Shown here: in pieces, positions 54,781 through 62,600 of the stretch | Layout: each line of letters begins with the position of its first letter | Position numbering within the stretch: the first letter of the stretch is position 1 | Assembly (NCBI GenBank): GCA_036960375.1 | Contig: JBALVY010000002.1 | Span: forward strand, 124,001-188,000 | DNA from: CAWVSB01 sp036960375 | GTDB taxonomy: Bacteria; Pseudomonadota; Gammaproteobacteria; Pseudomonadales; CAWVSB01 | DNA: 64,000 nt | Reading direction: 5' to 3' | Made by a program: the position numbers and the translations under genes | The notes under the pieces: generated by a model | The model's input: the letters and a program-made list of their open reading frames with translations, nothing else | Told to the model about the DNA's origin: nothing | The model's database searches: none

Positions 54781-56709
54781 TTGAATGATATTGTGAAAAA
54801 TTTACTACTTTGGGTTGTTATAGCAGCGGTACTAATGACTGTTTACCAAAGTTTTACGGCACCTGCTGCGCGGGAAACACTGAGCTATACCAGTTTTATC
54901 AATGAAGTTCAGCAAGACCGGGTGAAGGAAGTCATTGTTGACGGCGTCATGATTAATGGCGCTCGCAACGACGGTTCCAATTTTGAGGTGGTTCGCCCCT
55001 ACGTTGAAGACCCTAAACTGATGGATGACTTATTTCGCCACAAGGTGGAAGTAGAGGGTGTCAGGCCGGAAAGTCAAAGTATTCTGAGTCAATTACTGAT
55101 AGCCAGTTTTCCTATCCTGTTGATTTTAGCTGTATTTATGTTCTTCATGCGTCAAATGCAAGGTGGTGGTGGCGGTAAAGGCGGCCCCATGGCGTTTGGC
55201 AAAAGCAAGGCGCGCCTGTTAGGCGAAGACCAGATCAAAACAACCTTTGCTGACGTGGCAGGGGTTGATGAAGCGAAAGCAGACGTGCAGGAACTTGTTG
55301 AGTTTCTGCGTGACCCCGGTAGGTTTCAGAAGCTTGGCGGTCGTATTCCCCGCGGAGTATTGATGGTTGGGCAGCCAGGTACGGGTAAAACCTTGTTAGC
55401 CAAAGCCATTGCAGGCGAAGCCAAAGTACCGTTCTTTTCTATCTCCGGTTCCGACTTTGTCGAAATGTTTGTCGGTGTGGGTGCATCGCGGGTGCGCGAT
55501 ATGTTTGAGCAAGCCAAGAAACAGGCACCATGTATCATCTTTATTGATGAGATAGACGCCGTTGGTCGGCATCGTGGAGCAGGTTTGGGTGGCGGTCATG
55601 ATGAGCGCGAGCAGACCTTGAATCAGCTGCTGGTTGAGATGGACGGATTTGAAGGCAATGACGGTGTCATAGTTATTGCTGCGACTAACCGACCCGATGT
55701 ATTGGACCCGGCTTTATTGCGCCCTGGTCGTTTTGACCGACAGGTTGTGGTGGGTTTACCCGATATTCGTGGCCGCGAACAAATACTGAAAGTCCATATA
55801 CGTAAAGTGCCTGTCGCCGACGATGTGAAGCCCGCGATTATAGCCCGCGGTACCCCTGGGTTTTCTGGTGCTGATCTGGCTAACCTGGTAAATGAAGCCG
55901 CTCTGTTTGCTGCAAGATCCGACCTTCGTTTGGTAGGTATGGAGCAGTTCGAATTAGCCAAAGATAAAATCATGATGGGCGCAGAGCGCAAATCTATGGT
56001 GATGTCTGAGGACGAAAAACGTAATACAGCCTATCATGAGGCCGGTCATGTGATTGTAGGCCGTTTGGTGCCTGAGCATGATCCAGTATATAAGGTCAGT
56101 ATTATTCCTCGCGGGCGGGCACTTGGTGTGACCATGTTCCTGCCGGAAGAAGATCGCTATAGTCAGTCTCGTCGAGCGATTAATAGCCAGTTGAGTAGTT
56201 TGTTTGGCGGCCGTATTGCCGAGGAGTTGACGCTTGGTGTTGACGGAGTGACAACGGGTGCATCAAATGATATTGAGCGTGCTACCAGTATCGCTCGCAA
56301 AATGGTCACCAAGTGGGGCTTGTCAGAGAAACTGGGCCCACTGATGTATGACGAGAGCGGCGATGAAGTGTTTTTGGGCCGTTCCGCAGCAGGTGCTTCA
56401 AAGTCAATTTCCCCTGATACTGCCAAGCTGATTGATGAAGAAGTGCGTCGTATTATTGATGAAGCTTATCAGGCGGCGGAAACGATTCTTAAAGATAACA
56501 TTGTATATCTGCATGCCATGGCAGATGCCTTGATGCTGTATGAAACGCTGGATGCTGACCAGCTTGATGATATTATGGAGGGCAAACCACCTCGTCCGCC
56601 AGCCAGTGTTGACGACAGTACTCCGCCATCTGCAGGCGCCAGTGATAACGAAGCTGATAAAAAAGATGAGGAATCTGGGCCCATTGGCGGACCGGCAGGT
56701 GAGCACTGA
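54781..56709 (+). CDS. ftsH: ATP-dependent membrane protease FtsH
   Basis: 642 residues from TTG 54781, supported by GAGGA 8 bp before and the start NDIVKNLLLWVVIAAVL (TM1). A second helix lies near residue 105. The AAA domain has GQPGTGKT, the protease zinc site HEAGH, and an Asp downstream. It degrades membrane proteins and sigma-32, linking to the heat-shock genes. Confidence 0.97.
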   Translation: MNDIVKNLLLWVVIAAVLMTVYQSFTAPAARETLSYTSFINEVQQDRVKEVIVDGVMINGARNDGSNFEVVRPYVEDPKLMDDLFRHKVEVEGVRPESQSILSQLLIASFPILLILAVFMFFMRQMQGGGGGKGGPMAFGKSKARLLGEDQIKTTFADVAGVDEAKADVQELVEFLRDPGRFQKLGGRIPRGVLMVGQPGTGKTLLAKAIAGEAKVPFFSISGSDFVEMFVGVGASRVRDMFEQAKKQAPCIIFIDEIDAVGRHRGAGLGGGHDEREQTLNQLLVEMDGFEGNDGVIVIAATNRPDVLDPALLRPGRFDRQVVVGLPDIRGREQILKVHIRKVPVADDVKPAIIARGTPGFSGADLANLVNEAALFAARSDLRLVGMEQFELAKDKIMMGAERKSMVMSEDEKRNTAYHEAGHVIVGRLVPEHDPVYKVSIIPRGRALGVTMFLPEEDRYSQSRRAINSQLSSLFGGRIAEELTLGVDGVTTGASNDIERATSIARKMVTKWGLSEKLGPLMYDESGDEVFLGRSAAGASKSISPDTAKLIDEEVRRIIDEAYQAAETILKDNIVYLHAMADALMLYETLDADQLDDIMEGKPPRPPASVDDSTPPSAGASDNEADKKDEESGPIGGPAGEH

Positions 56710-56717
56710 TTTTAGCT

Positions 56718-57632
56718 ATGTCTGATGCAACAAAGAAAATATCAATCAGCGGGCGCTCTTTAGCGCCCGTTTTGCATTGCGTTGATTCCTTAAACTGCGC
56801 AGGCAAGTTGCTGGACCTGGGTTCGCCGCAGGTTATGGGTGTATTAAACATTACACCGGACTCATTTTCTGATGGTGGACTCCTTTATCAGTCCGGCGGT
56901 TTGCGACTGAATCGAGTTTTACAGTTAGCCTCTGATATGGTTGAGCAAGGCGCTGCGATACTTGATGTAGGTGGAGAGTCAACTCGTCCGGGAGCGACGC
57001 AGGTAAGTGAGCAAGAAGAGTTGGATAGAGTGCTGCCGGTAATTGAAGCTATTGCTGCGCGACTGGATGTCATCGTTTCGGTTGATACCAGTACTGCTGG
57101 GGTTATTCGTGCCGCAACGGCAGTAGGCGCTGGCCTGATTAACGATGTCAGAGCGCTTACACGAGTCGGTGCGCTTGATGCCGCGGCAGCCTCGGGTCTG
57201 CCGGTATGCTTGATGCATATGCAGGGCGTACCTCTGGATATGCAGCAGGCGCCTGAATATCATGATGTAATAGCCGAAGTACGTGACTGGTTACAATGCA
57301 GAGCTGATGATTGCATGCAAGCGGGAATAGGGCATGAGAAGATTATTTTAGATCCGGGTTTTGGTTTTGGTAAAACTTTACAGCACAATCTGGCCTTATT
57401 TAATGCACTGGAAACGATGAAGAACCTGCATTATCCGTTGCTGGTAGGTGTCTCGCGTAAAACGATGATTGGTAGCATAACCGGTCGGGGTATTTCTCAG
57501 CGCATGGCAGGCAGTATCACTTTGGCGGCGTTGGCAGCAGAGCGTGGAGCCAGTATATTACGGGTACACGATGTAGCCGAGACAGTTGATGCCCTGAAGA
57601 TAGTTGCGGCACTCAAGGAGAACGATCAGTGA
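56718..57632 (+). CDS. folP: Dihydropteroate synthase
   Basis: 304 residues, slightly long because of about 25 N-terminal residues before the family start. VMGVLNITPDSFSDGG and LDVGGESTRPGA are signatures for pterin binding. It joins pABA to dihydropterin pyrophosphate. Its stop overlaps the glmM GTG. Confidence 0.95.
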   Translation: MSDATKKISISGRSLAPVLHCVDSLNCAGKLLDLGSPQVMGVLNITPDSFSDGGLLYQSGGLRLNRVLQLASDMVEQGAAILDVGGESTRPGATQVSEQEELDRVLPVIEAIAARLDVIVSVDTSTAGVIRAATAVGAGLINDVRALTRVGALDAAAASGLPVCLMHMQGVPLDMQQAPEYHDVIAEVRDWLQCRADDCMQAGIGHEKIILDPGFGFGKTLQHNLALFNALETMKNLHYPLLVGVSRKTMIGSITGRGISQRMAGSITLAALAAERGASILRVHDVAETVDALKIVAALKENDQ

Positions 57633-58963
57633 GCAGGAAGTATTTCGGAACAGACGGCATTAGAGGCAAGGTAGGTGAGTTTCCAATCACCCCTGATTTT
57701 GTTTTGCGTTTGGGTTGGGCGGCTGGCCGAGTATTTGCCCGTCACGGCAGCGGTAAAATTCTTATTGGCAAAGATACACGTATTTCAGGCTATATGTTTG
57801 AGTCTGCGCTTGAGGCCGGTCTTGTTGCCGCTGGTGTCGATGTCGCTCTGCTTGGCCCCATGCCTACGCCGGCAATTGCTTACTTGACCCGGACCTTTCA
57901 AGGCAACGCCGGTATTGTCATTAGCGCGTCGCATAACCCGTTTGATGATAATGGGATTAAGTTCTTTTCTGCCCAGGGGACTAAATTACCCGATGCGATA
58001 GAACAGGAAATAGAGCGGGAGCTGGAGAACAATATTACGACTGTCGATTCCTCTGCGCTGGGTAAGGTAGTCAGAATTGATGACGCGGCCGGCCGCTACA
58101 TAGAGTATTGCAAAAGTACGGTGCCAATTGGCTTTAGTCTTAGGGGAAAAAAGATAGTACTGGATTGCGCTAATGGCGCTACCTATCACATCGCTCCAAG
58201 CGTTTTCAAAGAGCTTGGAGCGGAGGTTGTTTCTCTTGCCGCCGAGCCTGATGGGCTGAATATTAACCGGAATGTGGGATCTACCAAGCCGGGTTTATTG
58301 CAAGAGGCAGTGCGCGAACACCAGGCAGATATTGGTATTGCATTTGACGGTGACGGCGACAGGGTGCTGTTTGTCGATGAGGCTGGAGAGCTGGTTGACG
58401 GCGATGAGTTGCTCTATGTGATTGCGGCGGGTATGCAGCAAAATGGCGGAGAGTGTACCGGCGTGGTGGGCACGTTAATGTCTAATTTGGGTTTTGAGCA
58501 GGCGCTTGCACGTCGAAATATTCCCTTTTTGCGTGCCAATGTAGGTGACCGCTACGTTATTGAGAAAATGCACCAAAACGGCTGGCGTTTAGGCGGTGAG
58601 TCTTCCGGGCATATTATTTGTAGTGATGTGACTACCACCGGCGATGGAATTGTTGCTGCATTACAGGTGCTGCATAGTTGTGCCTTGATGAATGCCTCTG
58701 TGGCGAGTGTGCGTCAGGAGGTGGTTAAGTTTCCCCAGCTTATGGTGAATGTACGCACCGGTGCGGATAAAAATCTGACTCATGAGGCCATCGTCAGTGC
58801 CGTCACTACGGCTGAAGAACGTCTGGCTGATAGCGGCAGAGTACTATTGCGCGCTTCAGGTACGGAGCCGGTGGTGAGAGTTATGGTCGAGGGTGAAGAT
58901 CAGGAGTTGGTACACGCATTGGCTCACGAACTGGCCGCCGTTGTCGAAAGTGTTTTAGCGTAA
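57629..58963 (+). CDS. glmM: Phosphoglucosamine mutase
   Basis: 444 residues from GTG 57629 (GTGA overlap with folP). KYFGTDGIRGKVGE, phosphoserine ISASHNPFDDNG and the metal loop FDGDGDR are present. It makes glucosamine-1-phosphate for UDP-GlcNAc. Confidence 0.96.
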   Translation: MSRKYFGTDGIRGKVGEFPITPDFVLRLGWAAGRVFARHGSGKILIGKDTRISGYMFESALEAGLVAAGVDVALLGPMPTPAIAYLTRTFQGNAGIVISASHNPFDDNGIKFFSAQGTKLPDAIEQEIERELENNITTVDSSALGKVVRIDDAAGRYIEYCKSTVPIGFSLRGKKIVLDCANGATYHIAPSVFKELGAEVVSLAAEPDGLNINRNVGSTKPGLLQEAVREHQADIGIAFDGDGDRVLFVDEAGELVDGDELLYVIAAGMQQNGGECTGVVGTLMSNLGFEQALARRNIPFLRANVGDRYVIEKMHQNGWRLGGESSGHIICSDVTTTGDGIVAALQVLHSCALMNASVASVRQEVVKFPQLMVNVRTGADKNLTHEAIVSAVTTAEERLADSGRVLLRASGTEPVVRVMVEGEDQELVHALAHELAAVVESVLA

Positions 58964-59033
58964 TGGTGACTTGTATATTGTAGTCTTCTTGGGTAAGATT
59001 TGCGCCCGCTGAGATAGGGGTAACAGGATAGTC

Positions 59034-59786
59034 ATGCGTCGTTCTCTGGTAATTGGAAATTGGAAGATGCACGGCAGCTGTGAGCAGCTTAATACCCTGC
59101 TGAGTGGCATCAAGACAGGCTTTGCAGATAATGCTGGGGCTGACTTGGTTGTTTGTCCTGCCTTTGCCTATTTGACTCTAGCGTCAGATAGCCTAAAGGG
59201 AACGGGTATAGCTTGGGCGGCACAGAACGTCTCAGAGCATGAGATGGGTGCCTATACCGGTGAGGTATCAGCTGAGATGCTGGCTGATGTGGGCTGTTCC
59301 TATGTGATAGTGGGGCATTCTGAGCGTCGGGCTCTGTTTGCTGAAAGTGATCAGCAAATTGCGAATAAAGTAGGTAGAGTGCTTGCTGCGGGTATGGTTC
59401 CGGTGCTTTGTGTCGGTGAAACCCTCGAGCAGCGAGACAGTGGCAGTGCGCTGGATGTCGTGGCTGATCAGTTGGCGGTGGTAATGGCTGCAATTGGTAG
59501 CGAAGCGATTGACCAGCTGGTTTTGGCGTATGAGCCGGTTTGGGCTATTGGTACCGGGCGCACTGCGTCACCGGAGCAGGCTCAGGAAGTACACGCATTT
59601 TTGCGTGCAAAGGTCGCGGGTATTAATCCCGATGCGGCAGAAAACATACAGATTTTATACGGCGGCAGTGTTAAGCCGGATAATGCAGGTGAGTTGTTTG
59701 GTCAGCCGGATATTGACGGCGCGCTGGTGGGGGGAGCCTCTCTAGTGGCAGACGATTTTATAGCAATTGGAAAAGTGGCAGGGTAG
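59034..59786 (+). CDS. tpiA: Triosephosphate isomerase
   Basis: 250 residues. Catalytic His in IVGHSERR, Glu in LAYEPVWAIGTG and the Lys of GNWKMHG are present. It interconverts dihydroxyacetone phosphate and glyceraldehyde 3-phosphate. Position between glmM and secG is as in Pseudomonas. Confidence 0.97.
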   Translation: MRRSLVIGNWKMHGSCEQLNTLLSGIKTGFADNAGADLVVCPAFAYLTLASDSLKGTGIAWAAQNVSEHEMGAYTGEVSAEMLADVGCSYVIVGHSERRALFAESDQQIANKVGRVLAAGMVPVLCVGETLEQRDSGSALDVVADQLAVVMAAIGSEAIDQLVLAYEPVWAIGTGRTASPEQAQEVHAFLRAKVAGINPDAAENIQILYGGSVKPDNAGELFGQPDIDGALVGGASLVADDFIAIGKVAG

Positions 59787-59788
59787 TA

Positions 59789-60154
59789 ATGGAGCAAATT
59801 ATATTAGCAGTACACGTGGTATTCGCGTTGGCGATTATTGCCCTTGTGTTGCTCCAGCATGGTAGAGGCGCCGATATGGGCGCGTCCTTTGGTGGAGGTT
59901 CTTCCCAGACTATGTTTGGGCCTCGTGGCAGCGGTAATCTTTTGACCCAAGCCACGACTGTTTTGGCAGCGGCATTTTTTATCACCAGCTTTGGTTTGGC
60001 GGTAATGGCCAAAGATAAAGCAAATACAGTTAGTGCGATAAATATACCCGTTGTTGTTGAGTCTGGAGCGCCGGCTGCAGCTGTTGAATCGAGTTCAGCA
60101 GAGATTCCTGACGGTGATAGGCCAGTAGTTAGTGAATCAGAGATTCCAGAGTAA
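59789..60154 (+). CDS. secG: Preprotein translocase subunit SecG
   Basis: 121 residues with two membrane helices and GADMGASFGGGSSQTMFG between them. The C-terminal tail is longer than in E. coli and acidic. It helps SecYE translocation. Its ATG is 2 bp after the tpiA stop, and a tRNA gene begins 9 bp downstream. Confidence 0.93.
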   Translation: MEQIILAVHVVFALAIIALVLLQHGRGADMGASFGGGSSQTMFGPRGSGNLLTQATTVLAAAFFITSFGLAVMAKDKANTVSAINIPVVVESGAPAAAVESSSAEIPDGDRPVVSESEIPE

Positions 60155-60162
60155 TGAATTAT

Positions 60163-60247
60163 GCCCAAGTGGTGGAATTGGTAGACACGCTATCTTGAGG
60201 GGGTAGTGACGTAAGTCGTGCCGGTTCAAGTCCGGCCTTGGGCACCA
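60163..60247 (+). tRNA. tRNA-Leu (anticodon GAG)
   Basis: Acceptor GCCCAAG pairs with CTTGGGC and CCA is encoded. The anticodon loop TTGAGGG gives GAG, which reads CUC/CUU. There is a long variable arm and GGTTCAAGTCC T-arm. It follows secG as in relatives. It is a common insertion site for integrative elements. Confidence 0.96.
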
Positions 60248-60326
60248 TATTAAAGCAGTAGTCAGATCCGCTGCATAACTTGTAAAGTGAACTGAAACTT
60301 CCGGGGACTTGAATCGGAAAGGTTCA

Positions 60327-60380
60327 CAAACTCTGCTTAGAGCAGAGTTTGAACGAGCTGCATCGCAGCGAAGCCCCGAA
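60327..60380 (+). repeat. Three-hairpin repeat, copy A
   Basis: Successive stems AAACTCTGCT / AGCAGAGTTT, GCTGC / GCAGC and CCCC / GGGG. It matches copy B at 61616-61686 with differences in the second stem that keep pairing. Copy A seems interrupted after the start of the third hairpin by about 110 bp that carry the tRNA-end copy. Confidence 0.75.
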
Positions 60381-60413
60381 GGGGTCAAAGCAGCCCCAAG
60401 GGCTGGCTTGATT

Positions 60414-60440
60414 AACTCCGGCTTTGGCACCATATTAAAG
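60414..60440 (+). repeat. Imperfect copy of the tRNA-Leu 3' end (possible att site)
   Basis: ACTCCGGCTTTGGCACCAT and then ATTAAAG repeat the end of tRNA-Leu plus flank (TCCGGCCTTGGGCACCATAT, 60230-60249), with one base missing and one changed. Such a direct copy is usual after integration into a tRNA gene. Confidence 0.65.
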
Positions 60441-60468
60441 TCCAGTGAAGTCCAGTGAAGTCCACTGG
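60438..60468 (+). repeat. 10-bp tandem repeat AAGTCCAGTG, three units
   Basis: Two exact units and a third with one changed base (AAGTCCACTG). It overlaps the end of the tRNA-end copy. Arrays like this can be integrase arm sites, but no integrase is seen in the window. Confidence 0.6.
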
Positions 60469-60477
60469 CATTTCAAA

Positions 60478-60501
60478 GGCCCCGTATTTCGGGGCTTTTT
60501 T
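60478..60501 (+). terminator. Intrinsic terminator upstream of the toxin-like cassette
   Basis: GGCCCCG and CGGGGC around loop TATTT, followed by six T. It may end transcripts from the secG-tRNA unit. Confidence 0.75.
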
Positions 60502-60542
60502 GTGGGTGAAGGGTCTTGTAGGGACCATCGGCATCCATGGCT

Positions 60543-60554
60543 TTTGTTGGTATC
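60543..60554 (+). repeat. Cassette direct repeat, left (TTTGTTGGTATC)
   Basis: Identical 12-bp copy at 61537-61548; the pair encloses the zeta-like kinase and the 55-codon gene. Confidence 0.55.
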
Positions 60555-60626
60555 ATTGTTTGCGTCTAGTTGGGAGCATTGATTGTTCAGAATGGGGCTT
60601 TAAGTGTGCATGAAGGAGGTTCTGGT

Positions 60627-61340
60627 ATGGTTTTAAGTGATAGCGAAAGAGGTGTATCGGATCGCGCCAAGATTTATGCGCGTAAACATAAGAAGGTCAT
60701 AGCTAAAGAGATAGCCAGTACTGAAAAGTTTCCTAAAGAGGAAGGGCCGGTTTCGGTGTTTATGGCGGGCTCTCCTGGCGCGGGGAAAACGGAATCTTCT
60801 AAAGCTCTTATTGAGACCTTTGGTGGGGGTGTTTTGCGGATCGACCCTGACGAGTTGAGAAATGTTTTCGACGAATACGACGGAAGTAATTCCTGGTTGT
60901 TTCAGGGGGCTGTATCGATTCTTGTAGATAAAATCCACGATTTGGCTCTGATGCAGAGCCAGAGTTTCATTTTCGACGGGACTCTAACCAACTTCGAGAG
61001 AGCGAAAGAGAATATTAAGCGATCGTTGAAAAGGGACCGGAGTGTACAGATTCTCTACGTATATCAGGACCCGCTGACGGCATGGAGTTTTGTACAGGCT
61101 CGAGAATCGGTTGAAGGGCGGCGGATTCTACTGAAGCACTTTATAGAGCAATACTTTAAGGCGAGGGAGTCGGTAAATCGCCTGAAAGAACGATTTGGAT
61201 CAGAGGTAAAGTTAGATCTGCTTCTCCAAAATGGAGATAACTTGGGGAGGCTTTATAAAGCCAATATTGATAGGATTGACAACCATGTTCCTGAAAAATA
61301 TAATCCTCTTTCCCTTGAAAGTCTCATAAATAGGGCATAG
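60627..61340 (+). CDS. Zeta-toxin-like P-loop kinase
   Basis: 237 residues from ATG 60627, fixed by GGAGG 7 bp before. Walker A GSPGAGKT (48-55), RIDPDELR with a likely catalytic Asp (about 73) and FDGTL (117-120) match zeta toxins/UDP-GlcNAc kinases. The first 40 residues, rich in Lys, could be a separate N-terminal region. Known zeta toxins phosphorylate UDP-GlcNAc and need an epsilon antitoxin; no epsilon is seen here. The 55-codon gene follows after 9 bp. Role as a toxin is inferred. Confidence 0.75.
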   Translation: MVLSDSERGVSDRAKIYARKHKKVIAKEIASTEKFPKEEGPVSVFMAGSPGAGKTESSKALIETFGGGVLRIDPDELRNVFDEYDGSNSWLFQGAVSILVDKIHDLALMQSQSFIFDGTLTNFERAKENIKRSLKRDRSVQILYVYQDPLTAWSFVQARESVEGRRILLKHFIEQYFKARESVNRLKERFGSEVKLDLLLQNGDNLGRLYKANIDRIDNHVPEKYNPLSLESLINRA

Positions 61341-61349
61341 ATTAAGGAT

Positions 61350-61517
61350 ATGAAGTTGTTTTTCAGTAAGGTATCTAAGAAAACCCGATTTGCAGAGTTC
61401 ATCTCTGAGGCGCCTGCTCGCGAGAAAAAGAAGGTTTATCGAGTGGTTTTAGAGAAAACTACAGATAGCCAAAAGGCTGTATTGGCTGCTGCTAAATCCC
61501 CCTCTCTCGCTAATTAG
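61350..61517 (+). CDS. Small basic protein, possible partner of the zeta-like kinase
   Basis: 55 residues starting MKLFFSKVSKKTRFAEF and including REKKKVYRVVLEKTTDSQ. ATG 61350 has AAGGA immediately upstream. It is 9 bp after the kinase stop, so in the same transcript, and very probably a real gene although short. No family is recognised. It might be an antitoxin, in place of epsilon. Confidence 0.6.
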   Translation: MKLFFSKVSKKTRFAEFISEAPAREKKKVYRVVLEKTTDSQKAVLAAAKSPSLAN

Positions 61518-61536
61518 TTTAGATTGAGCGACATTG

Positions 61537-61548
61537 TTTGTTGGTATC
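61537..61548 (+). repeat. Cassette direct repeat, right (TTTGTTGGTATC)
   Basis: Identical to 60543-60554. It is followed at once by another TGTTGGTA, so this is a small cluster of the same motif. Confidence 0.55.
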
Positions 61549-61615
61549 CTTGTTGGTACTGTACTTCTCCTGTATATAAAATAGCTTACAATTCAATAGG
61601 TAAGGGTTAAGGTTT

Positions 61616-61686
61616 GCAAACTCTGCTCAGAGCAGAGTTTGAACGAGCCGCTTAGCGGCGAAGCCCCGCACTGCGGGGTTTTTTTG
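61616..61686 (+). repeat. Three-hairpin repeat, copy B, ending in a terminator
   Basis: Stems AAACTCTGCT / AGCAGAGTTT, GCCGC / GCGGC and CCCCGC / GCGGGG, the last followed by seven T. The region just after it (TGTGGGTTATTGGTCTG) also resembles the sequence after the terminator near copy A. It probably ends the cassette transcript. Confidence 0.75.
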
Positions 61687-61984
61687 TGGGTTATTGGTCT
61701 GTAGTAGTCCATGGGGGTCTATTGCTATCCGGTGCCACATGGCAGATATTCAGGCATCAAGGGTCGAGGAGAAACCGAATCGTTTGTCTCACTCTGGTCC
61801 AATAGCGCAGGCCACATCTATCACCGCTAACTAACTAAATAGTAAATTTTACGCTTTACCCTTTCTGCTATATTTCTCCCCGCGACACGATGACAAGGAT
61901 AAAGCCTGCACACCTTTTACTGAGTCGGAACTATAGTAATAGATGCATATTGCCAGGCTGCGTCAGCCACTCAGGAGAAAGACC
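61687..61984. other. Intergenic region before the SnoaL-like gene
   Basis: About 300 bp without a gene. The first 50 bp resemble the sequence after copy A's terminator. Nearer the SnoaL gene there are -10-like TATATT and TATAGT hexamers without convincing -35 boxes. Confidence 0.4.
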
Positions 61985-62578
61985 ATGTCAAACAACACTA
62001 CCAAACGAAGAGCATTGACTCGGGAAACCATGGGCATTACTGACGGTCTGCCTTTACAGGCCTCCCAGGGCGGCATAGACGAATTGCGCCAGGACATTCA
62101 GCGGCTAATGGACATGGAGGCGATCAAGCAGGTAAAACATACCTATTTCCGTTGCATCGACACCGCTAACTGGGAAGAATTACGTCAAATATGCCACTCG
62201 GATTTAGCCGTACATTATGTTGGCGGCGGTTATGAATTTGATCTTAAGGGCCGCGAGGAATTTATTGGCGCGATGGAAATGGCTTTTCACAGTGAAGCAG
62301 TGGGCCGCCACAATGGCTATATGCCAGAAATTCAAATGTTGAGTGATACCGAAGCTACGGGCATCTGGTATTTGTACGATCACTTTTGGTCACTAAACGC
62401 CAACCACCTTACCCACGGTACGGCGCTCTACTGGGACCGCTACCTTAAAGTAGATGACCGTTGGGTTATAAAAGATACCCGTTACGAACGCCTCTATCAG
62501 ATTGACGAAAGCCTGCCCGAAAACCCCAAATTTTCTTCGCACTATTTGGCAGCCCACGGCAAAAAGCTACCCGCCTAA
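61985..62578 (+). CDS. SnoaL-like / NTF2-fold protein
   Basis: 197 residues from ATG 61985 with AGGAG upstream. It has the family start LMDMEAIKQVKHTYFRCID and ends with WVIKDTRYERLYQI. Members include scytalone-dehydratase- and steroid-isomerase-like enzymes. It is 22 bp before the sulfatase and likely cotranscribed. Codons here end more often in C than in the core genes. Confidence 0.7.
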   Translation: MSNNTTKRRALTRETMGITDGLPLQASQGGIDELRQDIQRLMDMEAIKQVKHTYFRCIDTANWEELRQICHSDLAVHYVGGGYEFDLKGREEFIGAMEMAFHSEAVGRHNGYMPEIQMLSDTEATGIWYLYDHFWSLNANHLTHGTALYWDRYLKVDDRWVIKDTRYERLYQIDESLPENPKFSSHYLAAHGKKLPA

Positions 62579-62600
62579 ACCAGTAAAATGGGACAAACTT

